Origin: Aquirhabdus sp.
Lineage (GTDB): Bacteria; Pseudomonadota; Gammaproteobacteria; Pseudomonadales; Moraxellaceae
Reading direction: 5' to 3'
Assembly: GCA_030152425.1 (NCBI GenBank)
Contig: JASLJP010000178.1
Location: 1 to 8,668, forward strand
Length of the DNA stretch: 8,668 bases
In this document: positions 1 through 5,865 of the stretch, piece after piece
How positions within the stretch are numbered: the stretch's first letter is position 1
Layout: every line of letters starts with the position of its first letter
Position numbers and translations under genes: made by a program
Notes under the pieces: model-generated
The model's database searches: none
Told to the model about the DNA's origin: nothing
The model's input: the letters and a program-made list of their open reading frames with translations, nothing else

Positions 1-947
1 GCATAGACACCCGCAACGGACGTCAGGCATTGGTCATTGACATCAATCAAACCACGTTCAGTCAGTTTGATACCGGTATCTTCGGCCAACAGGTCGGCGG
101 CATAGGCTTTACGACCCACACAGACGATCAGGCGATCAAAAGTTTGCGTCTTGTCTTCACCGGCTTGGTTATAACTGACGGTGACCTGACCATCGGCAAC
201 TTGAGTCGCGGTGACTTTGGCGCCGAGACGGATATCCAGGCCTTGTTTGGTCAGCAGCTTTTGCGTTTCTTTGGCAACAGCCTTGTCCGCTGTTGGCAGG
301 AAGGTGTCGAGGGCTTCAAAAACCACGACTTCCGCGCCGAGGCGACGCCACACGGAGCCTAGCTCCAGACCAATCACTCCCGCACCGATCACGCCCAGTG
401 TTTTAGGGACGGTGGTGAATTCCAGCGCGCCCGTGGAGTCGACGATTTCGACGTCATTCACTGGGGCGACCGGAATATTCACTGGCACGGAACCCGTGGC
501 CAAGATCACGTTGGTTGCCGAAAGGATCTGTGCCTCACCGCCAGCCAAGGGGGTAAACTGGACTTGCTTGTTTGCCAGCAGTTTGCCTGTGCCTTGCAGC
601 CATTCAATCTTGTTACCGGTAAACAGACCGGCGATACCGCTGGTCAATTGGTCAACGATTTTGTCTTTACGCGCGATCATGGTCGGAATGTCGATGGCGA
701 CGTCACCGGTGGTGATGCCATGCGCACCAAGATCATGCACGGTCGCTTCATAGCGATGGGATGAGTCGAGCAATGCTTTTGATGGGATACAGCCGACATT
801 CAAGCAAGTGCCACCCAGTGCAGGCTTGCCTTTATGGACGCGCTTTTCGATACAAGCGACTTTTAAACCTACTTGGGCGCCACGGATCGCTGCTTCGTAG
901 CCGCCTGGGCCACCGCCGATCACGACGAGATCGTATTGTTGCGTCAT
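1..947 (-). CDS. lpdA: Dihydrolipoyl dehydrogenase (E3), 3' end cut off by the window edge
   Basis: E3 flavoprotein that reoxidises the dihydrolipoyl group of E2 and passes electrons through FAD to NAD+; placed after sucAB it serves 2-oxoglutarate dehydrogenase and may also serve other 2-oxoacid dehydrogenases. I translated 315 complete codons from the reverse complement. Seen: start MTQQYDLVVIGGGPGGYEAA, an FAD-binding GxGxxG fold at residues 11-16; the redox-active disulfide in GGTCLNVGCIPSK, Cys48 and Cys53; the ATGS motif at 150-153; and an NAD-binding GAGVIG motif at 188-193. Family members have about 475 residues, so the end of the NAD domain and the whole dimerisation domain, with its catalytic His-Glu pair, lie outside the window. 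The ATG at 947 is preceded by GAGGA (956-960) at 8 bases. It is last of the visible suc genes, 139 bases after sucB. No frameshift is seen. Identity is sure; whether sucCD follow cannot be seen. Confidence 0.96.
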   Translation of the reverse strand, partial: MTQQYDLVVIGGGPGGYEAAIRGAQVGLKVACIEKRVHKGKPALGGTCLNVGCIPSKALLDSSHRYEATVHDLGAHGITTGDVAIDIPTMIARKDKIVDQLTSGIAGLFTGNKIEWLQGTGKLLANKQVQFTPLAGGEAQILSATNVILATGSVPVNIPVAPVNDVEIVDSTGALEFTTVPKTLGVIGAGVIGLELGSVWRRLGAEVVVFEALDTFLPTADKAVAKETQKLLTKQGLDIRLGAKVTATQVADGQVTVSYNQAGEDKTQTFDRLIVCVGRKAYAADLLAEDTGIKLTERGLIDVNDQCLTSVAGVY

Positions 948-980
948 CTGTTCTTTCCTCATTAAGTGATGTTGCTAGCC

Positions 981-1009
981 AGCAGCACGCGCTCGTGATG
1001 CATGCTGCT
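981..1009 (-). repeat. Inverted repeat AGCAGCA/TGCTGCT before lpd
   Basis: AGCAGCA (981-987) and TGCTGCT (1003-1009) are perfect 7-base arms, with a few further pairs inside after one mismatch. The structure would end about 20 bases upstream of the lpd Shine-Dalgarno, close enough to influence lpd translation. It could also be chance in a short G+C-rich spacer. Confidence 0.3.
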
Positions 1010-1050
1010 CGGAATTTCGGTCGTGCATCAGATGCAACGCACCAAAGCTC

Positions 1051-1077
1051 CGTCTTGCCGCGACACGCAGCAAGACG
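1051..1077 (-). promoter_or_regulatory. Stem-loop just downstream of the sucB stop codon
   Basis: The arms CGTCTTGC (1051-1058) and GCAAGACG (1070-1077) pair perfectly. Inside them GCG (1060-1062) pairs with CGC (1066-1068) around a 3-base loop. Read as minus-strand RNA, the remaining position is a G-U wobble, so the stem is 12 continuous pairs. On the plus strand that position is a mismatch, which fits an RNA role on the suc transcript. It begins 9 bases after the sucB stop. The bases that follow are not U-rich, so an intrinsic terminator is unlikely; a 3'-end stabiliser or processing element between sucAB and lpd is more likely. Confidence 0.45.
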
Positions 1078-1086
1078 ACAGCAACC

Positions 1087-2301
1087 TTACAGATCCAACA
1101 GCAGCAGTGCCGGATCTTCGACTAGATCTTTCAGGGTGACCAAGAAACTCACCGCTTCTTTGCCATCGATCATACGATGATCGTATGACAAGGCTAAGTA
1201 CATCATCGGCAGGATCACCACTTGACCATCAACAGCCATTGGACGTTGTTGGATCTTGTGCATACCCAAGATCGCGGTTTGTGGCGGGTTCAGGATCGGT
1301 GTCGACAGCAATGAACCGAACACACCCCCATTAGAAATGGTAAATGTGCCGCCTGTCATGTCTTCGATGCCGAGTTTGCCATCACGTGCTTTGGTCCCGT
1401 AGTCGATGATGTTCTTTTCGACTTCAGCCAGATTCATGCGGTCGGTATCACGCAGTACAGGCACCACCAGACCACGGTCGGACGATACCGCTACGCCGAT
1501 GTCATAGTAGCCGTGATAGACGATGTCGGTGCCATCGAGTGAGGCATTGACCGCAGGGAAGCGTTTCAGGGCTTCGGTCGCTGCTTTGACGAAGAACGAC
1601 ATAAAGCCCAGACGGGTGCCATGACGTTTTTCAAAGCGATCGCCGTAGGCTTTACGCATATCCATGATGGGTTTCATGTTGACTTCGTTAAACGTGGTCA
1701 GCATGGCGGTTTCTTGGGCGGCAGACAGCAGACGCTGTGCAACACGTTGGCGCAGGCGCGTCATCGGCACACGTTTTTCAACACGCTCGCCAACTGCCAG
1801 TGATACGGCCGTTGCAGGCGCTGCTGACGCAGCAGGGGCTGCTTTTGGCGCAGTCAGATGTGCAGTGACATCTTCTTTGGTGACGCGGCCGCCACGACCT
1901 GAACCAGCGACATCGGCTGGATCAATGTTGTTTTCAACCACCGCCTTCCGCACGGCTGGGCTTTGGTCGGCAGATGCAGCAGCGGTTGATGCTGCGGCTG
2001 GCGCTGGCGCGGCTTCAGGCGCAGCTGTAGGTGCGGCCGCTGCCGTTGCTGGTGCGGCTGCAGCACCGGCTTCAAACTGAGCCAATACTTCACCAGAAAG
2101 GACGGTATCGCCTTCGCCTTTGGCGATGCTGGTCAGTACGCCGTCTGCAGGAGCTACGACTTCAAGCACGACTTTATCGGTTTCAATATCTGCCAGTACT
2201 TCATCACGCTTGACAGGTTCGCCGACTTTCTTGTGCCATGCGGCAACTGTGCCATCCGCTACCGACTCAGGGAATACGGGTGCTTTAATTTCAGTGGCCA
2301 T
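1087..2301 (-). CDS. sucB: Dihydrolipoamide succinyltransferase (E2o) of 2-oxoglutarate dehydrogenase
   Basis: Core subunit of the cytoplasmic 2-oxoglutarate dehydrogenase complex; it takes the succinyl group from E1o on a swinging lipoyl arm and transfers it to CoA. 404 residues, the usual length for E2o. Domains seen: one lipoyl domain at 4-76, with the lipoylated lysine in ETDKVVLEV at Lys43; an Ala/Pro-rich flexible linker at about 78-112; a peripheral-subunit-binding domain at about 115-149 (SPAVRK...GRGGRVTKEDV); a second short linker; and the acyltransferase domain from about 176 to the end, with the catalytic SYDHRMIDG motif, His375 and Asp379. The single lipoyl domain and the TTFNEVNM segment favour E2o over pyruvate dehydrogenase E2. 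The start overlaps the end of sucA by 11 bases and has AAGGAG (2311-2316) at 9 bases, so translation is probably coupled. No defects seen. Confidence 0.97.
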   Translation of the reverse strand: MATEIKAPVFPESVADGTVAAWHKKVGEPVKRDEVLADIETDKVVLEVVAPADGVLTSIAKGEGDTVLSGEVLAQFEAGAAAAPATAAAAPTAAPEAAPAPAAASTAAASADQSPAVRKAVVENNIDPADVAGSGRGGRVTKEDVTAHLTAPKAAPAASAAPATAVSLAVGERVEKRVPMTRLRQRVAQRLLSAAQETAMLTTFNEVNMKPIMDMRKAYGDRFEKRHGTRLGFMSFFVKAATEALKRFPAVNASLDGTDIVYHGYYDIGVAVSSDRGLVVPVLRDTDRMNLAEVEKNIIDYGTKARDGKLGIEDMTGGTFTISNGGVFGSLLSTPILNPPQTAILGMHKIQQRPMAVDGQVVILPMMYLALSYDHRMIDGKEAVSFLVTLKDLVEDPALLLLDL

Positions 2302-2316
2302 TCGATGATGCTCCTT
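2291..2316 (-). promoter_or_regulatory. sucA-sucB overlap with the sucB ribosome binding site inside sucA
   Basis: The sucA stop TGA (2291-2293) lies downstream of the sucB ATG (2299-2301), so 11 bases are read in two frames. The sucB Shine-Dalgarno AAGGAG (2311-2316) is within the last codons of sucA. Ribosomes finishing sucA reach the sucB start directly, which fits coupled synthesis of E1o and E2o. The spacing of 9 bases is normal and decides the sucB start. Confidence 0.8.
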
Positions 2317-5137
2317 CAGATTCTTCGTCTATACCGAGTGCGGCTGCAACCAGTGATGTTTGTTGTTTCGCATGTAAATACGCTGACCCACAGGCAGGGG
2401 CAGCAGATGCAGGACGTGATGCACAACGTACCGGAGTACCAGGCTTCACTTCAAAGAGAACAGGATAAAGTAGTGGGGCAACAAACGACCAAGCGCCTTG
2501 GTTTTGTGGCTCTTCTTGACACCAGACCACCTGTTTGTTGTTTGGATAGGCTTCGAGCACCTTGCCCAAACGCGCGGCAGGGAACGGATAGAGCTGCTCG
2601 ATACGCACGATCGCGACATCAGTCAGGTTCAGTTCACGGCGCTGTTCCAGCAGGTCGTAGTACACTTTGCCGCCGCAGACGATCACGCGGGTGACGGCTG
2701 CTTTGTCGATCGGATCGACTTCATCGATCAAAGTTTCAAACTTGCCGGTGGCGAGTTCAGATAGATCAGACACGGCCAGTTTATGACGCAACAGGCTCTT
2801 CGGTGACATGACGACCAACGGTTTACGGATCGGGCGTACCGCTTGACGACGCAGCAGATGGAAAATCTGTGCAGGCGTGGTTGGTGTACAGACCTGCATA
2901 TTGTCTTCGGCACACAGCTGTAAGAAACGCTCCAGACGCGCTGAGGAGTGCTCAGGGCCTTGGCCTTCGTAGCCATGTGGCAGCAGCAGGGTCAGACCGC
3001 AGACGCGCTCCCATTTGGTTTCACCGCTACAGATGAACTGGTCGACAACGACCTGCGCACCGTTTAAGAAGTCACCAAACTGCGCTTCCCAGATGATCAG
3101 GCCATTTGGAATGGTGGTCGCATAGCCGTATTCAAAGGCCAGCACCGCCACTTCGGACAACAGCGAGTCGTACAAGGCAAATCGCGGCTGATTGGGCTTG
3201 ATATGTTGCAGCGGCAGGTACATCTCACCGTCGACCTGATTAAACAGCTCGGCATGACGATGCGAGAACGTACCACGACCCACGTCCTGGCCGGTCAAAC
3301 GCACAAGGAAGTCTTCATTGAGCAGCGTGGCGTAGGCCAGCGTTTCGGCGGCACCCCAGTTCAACGGGATTTCACCATGCTGCATCTTGAGGCGATCATC
3401 GATCACTTTCTGAACTTGCTTTTGCAGCACAAAGCCATCTGGCAGCAGGTTCATCTGCGTTCCAAGTGCTTTTAAGGTATTGATGTCAACACCGGTGTTG
3501 TAGTCGTCAACGAGGCTATGACCGAGATAGGGTTTCCAGTCGATAAACAGGGCCTTGTTTGGCTCACCGACCAAGGCATTGGCGACATGCTCGCCCTTTT
3601 CGACCGCATCACGATAGTCTTCAACCATTTGATCGGCATCGGCGCGGCTGATCACCCCACTGGAGACCAATTTATCGGTATACAGCGTGCGGGTGGTCGG
3701 CAGCTTGGCGATCACCTGATACATGATCGGTTGCGTTGCGGAGGGCTCGTCGGCTTCGTTATGACCACGGCGACGATAGCAGAACAGGTCAATCACCACA
3801 TCGCGGTGGAACTGCATGCGGTAGTCAACCGCAAGCTGGGTGATGAAGATCACCGCTTCCGGGTCATCGCCATTGACGTGGAAAATCGGACACTGCACCA
3901 TCTTGGCGATATCGGTACAGTATTCGGTCGAACGCGCATCGTCCGGACGGCTGGTGGTAAAACCAACCTGGTTATTGACGACGATATGGATCGAACCGCC
4001 CGTGGTATAGGCACGGGTTTGCGACATCTGGAAGGTTTCCATCACCACGCCTTGGCCGGCAAACGCCGCATCGCCATGGCAGATGATCGGCAGAACCATG
4101 TCGCCGCCCACATCATCACGGCGGACTTGGCGCGCACGGACTGAGCCTTCAACCACGGGGCTGACGATTTCAAGGTGAGACGGGTTAAACGCCAAGGCCA
4201 GATGGACTTCGCCGCCCGCGGTCATGACGTTACTGGAGTAACCCTGGTGATATTTCACATCGCCTGAACCTTTGGTATTGAAGGTCTTGCCTTCAAACTC
4301 ACCAAACAGATCGGCTGGATTTTTACCCAAGATGTTGACCAGCATGTTCAGACGGCCACGGTGTGGCATACCGATCACGACTTCACGCGTGCCGAAGGTA
4401 CCGGCGCGCTGGATGATCTCATTGACCATCGGAATGAAGCTCTCGCCGCCTTCCAGACCAAAGCGCTTGGCGCCGACGTATTTGCTACCCAGCAGCTTTT
4501 CCAAGCCCTCGGCTGCGGTCAGACGTTCCAGAATGGCTTTTTTGGCTTTGTCACTGAACTGCGGAATACCGCGCGCGCTTTCTAGGCGTTCTTGCAACCA
4601 ACGGCGCTCTTTGGTATCGACGATGTGCATATACTCAGCACCCACGGTGCTGCAGTAGATGGCTTCCATCGCAGTGACCATCTCACCCAAAGTCGCTTCG
4701 GATTTACCGATTTGCAGATTGCCGGTTTGAAAGGTGGTATCGAGATCGGAACGGGACAGTCCATGGGCGGCCAGATCCAGATCTGGCACACGCTGACGAA
4801 CCATGAGGCCGAGTGGATCAAGATTTGCTTTTTGATGGCCGCGGTTGCGATAAGCGGCAATGAGTTGCAGTACACCGACTTGGCGACGCTCATGATCAGT
4901 ACTGACTGAACTCTGCGCCATCGGTTGCAAACGGGTGGAATTTCGTCCCAACAGGAGGAACTGTTCAATCACATTACTATGCGGCTGATCGCCTTTGGGA
5001 TATTGGTCAAACAATGCTTGCCAATCTGAACTGACCGAATTCGGGTCGGTCAGATAGTGCTCATAGAGTTCTTCGATATAGGCCGCGTTTTCTCCGGATA
5101 GCTCGGTATCCGCTCGCTGCATCTGTGCCTCTTGCAT
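2291..5137 (-). CDS. sucA: 2-Oxoglutarate dehydrogenase E1 component
   Basis: Thiamine-diphosphate enzyme that decarboxylates 2-oxoglutarate and succinylates the lipoyl arm of E2o; rate-setting subunit of the complex. 948 residues, against about 930 in E. coli. Seen: the N-terminal E2-binding helix AAYIEELYEHYLTDPNSV (18-35); active-site GMPHRGRLN (His259) and KYHQGY (His297); the thiamine-diphosphate region HGDAAFAGQG (354-363) to NNQVGF (388-393); RRGHNEADEPS (456-466); the pyrimidine-binding domain with WGAAETLAYATLL (594-606), GQDVGRGTFSHRHA (616-629), EAQFGDF (684-690) and GYEGQGPEHSSAR (722-734, His730); and the C-terminal WCQEEPQNQGAW (872-883). The three histidines match the E. coli active-site trio at near-identical positions. 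The start at 5137 has only a weak GAG at 7 bases; an in-frame ATG at 5122 has AGAGG at 5 bases and is a real alternative (943 residues). The acidic tail EESEGASSNGH encodes the sucB ribosome binding site. It overlaps sucB by 11 bases. Confidence 0.97.
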   Translation of the reverse strand: MQEAQMQRADTELSGENAAYIEELYEHYLTDPNSVSSDWQALFDQYPKGDQPHSNVIEQFLLLGRNSTRLQPMAQSSVSTDHERRQVGVLQLIAAYRNRGHQKANLDPLGLMVRQRVPDLDLAAHGLSRSDLDTTFQTGNLQIGKSEATLGEMVTAMEAIYCSTVGAEYMHIVDTKERRWLQERLESARGIPQFSDKAKKAILERLTAAEGLEKLLGSKYVGAKRFGLEGGESFIPMVNEIIQRAGTFGTREVVIGMPHRGRLNMLVNILGKNPADLFGEFEGKTFNTKGSGDVKYHQGYSSNVMTAGGEVHLALAFNPSHLEIVSPVVEGSVRARQVRRDDVGGDMVLPIICHGDAAFAGQGVVMETFQMSQTRAYTTGGSIHIVVNNQVGFTTSRPDDARSTEYCTDIAKMVQCPIFHVNGDDPEAVIFITQLAVDYRMQFHRDVVIDLFCYRRRGHNEADEPSATQPIMYQVIAKLPTTRTLYTDKLVSSGVISRADADQMVEDYRDAVEKGEHVANALVGEPNKALFIDWKPYLGHSLVDDYNTGVDINTLKALGTQMNLLPDGFVLQKQVQKVIDDRLKMQHGEIPLNWGAAETLAYATLLNEDFLVRLTGQDVGRGTFSHRHAELFNQVDGEMYLPLQHIKPNQPRFALYDSLLSEVAVLAFEYGYATTIPNGLIIWEAQFGDFLNGAQVVVDQFICSGETKWERVCGLTLLLPHGYEGQGPEHSSARLERFLQLCAEDNMQVCTPTTPAQIFHLLRRQAVRPIRKPLVVMSPKSLLRHKLAVSDLSELATGKFETLIDEVDPIDKAAVTRVIVCGGKVYYDLLEQRRELNLTDVAIVRIEQLYPFPAARLGKVLEAYPNNKQVVWCQEEPQNQGAWSFVAPLLYPVLFEVKPGTPVRCASRPASAAPACGSAYLHAKQQTSLVAAALGIDEESEGASSNGH
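5128..5132 (-). promoter_or_regulatory. Shine-Dalgarno-like AGAGG inside the 5' end of sucA
   Basis: AGAGG stands 5 bases before the in-frame ATG at 5120-5122, codon 6 of the longer sucA reading frame. The upstream ATG (5135-5137) has only ACGAG/GAG around 5145-5148, 7 bases away. The better signal therefore belongs to the second ATG. Both starts keep the N-terminal E2-binding helix, so function does not separate them. Confidence 0.4.
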
Positions 5138-5177
5138 GAGTTTACTCGTCTTTAAATCATCAACAATCTAACCTTTA

Positions 5178-5213
5178 CAGCGCGACGACCACGGACAGTG
5201 GATCATCACCCTG
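5178..5213 (-). promoter_or_regulatory. 14-pair hairpin in the presumed sucA 5' leader
   Basis: Read as minus-strand RNA, CAG (5213-5211) pairs with CUG (5180-5178). After a G-G mismatch, seven pairs follow (5209-5203 with 5182-5188, two of them G-U), then one bulged U (5202), then CCAC/GUGG (5201-5198 with 5189-5192) closing a UGUCC loop. It ends 40 bases before the sucA ATG. No U-run follows, so it is not an intrinsic terminator. Inference: a leader element controlling sucA translation or mRNA stability, if transcription starts upstream of it. Leader RNA motifs upstream of sucA are known in other proteobacteria, but I cannot match this one to them by eye. Confidence 0.45.
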
Positions 5214-5418
5214 CGCCTAAACATGTCTAATCACCAAACTGTCTCATGCGCCCTCAGCACCGCTATAACGGCCTGAGTTCAGATCGACCAAAAGCACTCG
5301 AACCGCCAAGATATCCGCGCCGAAAACACGCAGACAATCTGCTAAGACTATGCCAAACATCACGCGCCTACCAGCCACAAACGCACGTTTTACGTTCGTT
5401 TTTGTAGAGCATGGCGCG

Positions 5419-5434
5419 CACTGTTCGTACAGTG
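5419..5434. repeat. Perfect inverted repeat CACTGT-TCGT-ACAGTG
   Basis: Two perfect 6-base arms surround a 4-base centre in the sdhB-sucA gap. A dyad of this size could be a binding site for a dimeric repressor or a small hairpin. The CTGT...ACAG half sites resemble the enterobacterial LexA box, but that box has 8 bases between them and this has 4, so I do not call it LexA. Confidence 0.3.
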
Positions 5435-5497
5435 ATCTGCAGGGGTTGAGCTACTTCAAACAGTCCAGTTTAGGATGGACATTTTTGTACAAGTCAG

Positions 5498-5540
5498 ATT
5501 GGCGAAAGAGGCGGAAAAATACGCCACCTACTTCGCCAAT
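5498..5540. repeat. 43-base extragenic palindrome with ATTGGCGAA arms
   Basis: ATTGGCGAA (5498-5506) and TTCGCCAAT (5532-5540) are perfect 9-base inverted arms. Inside, after a 2x2 internal loop, AGGTGG pairs with CCGCCT on the minus-strand RNA with one G-U wobble; the plus-strand RNA has a mismatch there. The loop is 9 bases. No U-run follows on either strand. It could be a leader RNA element, a protein-binding dyad, or a dispersed REP-like palindrome; one copy cannot decide. Confidence 0.45.
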
Positions 5541-5819
5541 ATGGCTTTTCTGGCATGAATTATGCTCTCATTGAACACAAATACCCATTGCCAAAAATTG
5601 CAATAAAATGGCAAAAAACATAGTGATTACGGTTAAAAATCAGGCTGCTTCAGTCCAATATGTATCTTGATATTTCATGGTTCAAAATCCTATCATGGCG
5701 AACCAAGCCCACTTGATTTTTTTGAACTATAGCTGATATTAACCTGAGAAATATTACCCCGACGACGTCTAAAACATCACCAAAAAGCGCCATATTCCCA
5801 TCAATCCGATGCATGAGGC

Positions 5820-5852
5820 AAAAAAAACGCACATATCAATGTGCGTTTTTTT
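5820..5852 (-). terminator. Intrinsic terminator of the sdh operon
   Basis: The arms CGCACAT (5828-5834) and ATGTGCG (5839-5845) are perfect and enclose a 4-base loop. They are flanked by eight A on one side (5820-5827) and seven T on the other (5846-5852). On the minus strand the hairpin starts 20 bases after the sdhB stop codon and is followed by eight U, a textbook intrinsic terminator. By symmetry it would also stop transcripts from the opposite direction. It separates sdhCDAB from sucAB-lpd. Confidence 0.93.
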
Positions 5853-5865
5853 AAAGGAGGGTTGC

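Larger units (their letters stand above)
948..1086 (-). other. sucB-lpd intergenic spacer with hairpins
   Basis: This 139-base gap is unusually long for genes whose products are used together. It contains the lpd ribosome binding site (GAGGA, 956-960), a strong hairpin next to sucB (1051-1077), a second inverted repeat (981-987 with 1003-1009), and a third pair TGATGCA/TGCATCA (996-1002 with 1024-1030) that interlocks with the second. No U-run follows any of them, so none looks like a classical terminator. I see no convincing promoter and no open reading frame worth calling. Inference: mRNA processing, protection of the sucAB part, or tuning of E3 relative to E1 and E2. Confidence 0.5.
5138..5865. 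other. Long non-coding gap between sdhB and sucA
   Basis: These 728 bases hold no gene I can support. Reading frames of 60-97 codons occur on both strands but lack family features, and two of them run through the sdhB terminator. The part at 5560-5760 is A+T-rich; the part next to sucA (5180-5280) is richer in G+C. Inverted repeats seen, besides those listed separately: CTCAG/CTGAG with inner CCG/CGG (5253-5277); an imperfect ACAAACG...CGTTTTTGT pair (5377-5405); TTGCCA/TGGCAA (5588-5614); TGGTTC/GAACCA (5678-5705). Because the sdh transcript should end at 5820-5852, a sucA promoter is expected here. The best minus-strand match I found is TTGAAC (5680-5685), 17 bases, CATATT (5657-5662), only four of six matches in each box and far from sucA. 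Confidence 0.7.

Noticed and set aside
211..753. 180-codon plus-strand frame opposite lpd
   Set aside because: The minus-strand lpd frame is open to the window edge with all expected motifs; the plus-strand product is Ser/Thr/Pro-rich and unlike any family.
2010..2075. Ala/Pro-rich repetitive stretch inside sucB as a DNA repeat
   Set aside because: It is the normal flexible linker after the lipoyl domain of E2; the repetition comes from Ala and Pro codons.
3518..4144. 208-codon plus-strand frame opposite sucA
   Set aside because: Antisense to the conserved catalytic core of sucA, with low-complexity His-rich translation and no recognisable motif.
5419..5434. LexA box
   Set aside because: The CTGT and ACAG half sites are 4 bases apart and not 8, and the downstream genes are not DNA-damage genes.
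5350..5574. 74-codon plus-strand frame in the sdhB-sucA gap
   Set aside because: No ribosome binding site, no recognisable domain, and it contains both the 5419-5434 and 5498-5540 palindromes.
5657..5685. Promoter-like TTGAAC-17-CATATT on the minus strand
   Set aside because: Only four of six matches in each box and more than 500 bases from sucA. Matches this weak are expected by chance in A+T-rich sequence, so it is mentioned only as the best candidate.
5650..5832. 60-codon minus-strand frame after sdhB
   Set aside because: It begins inside the sdhB terminator, so it would not be transcribed with its own start, and it has no clear ribosome binding site.
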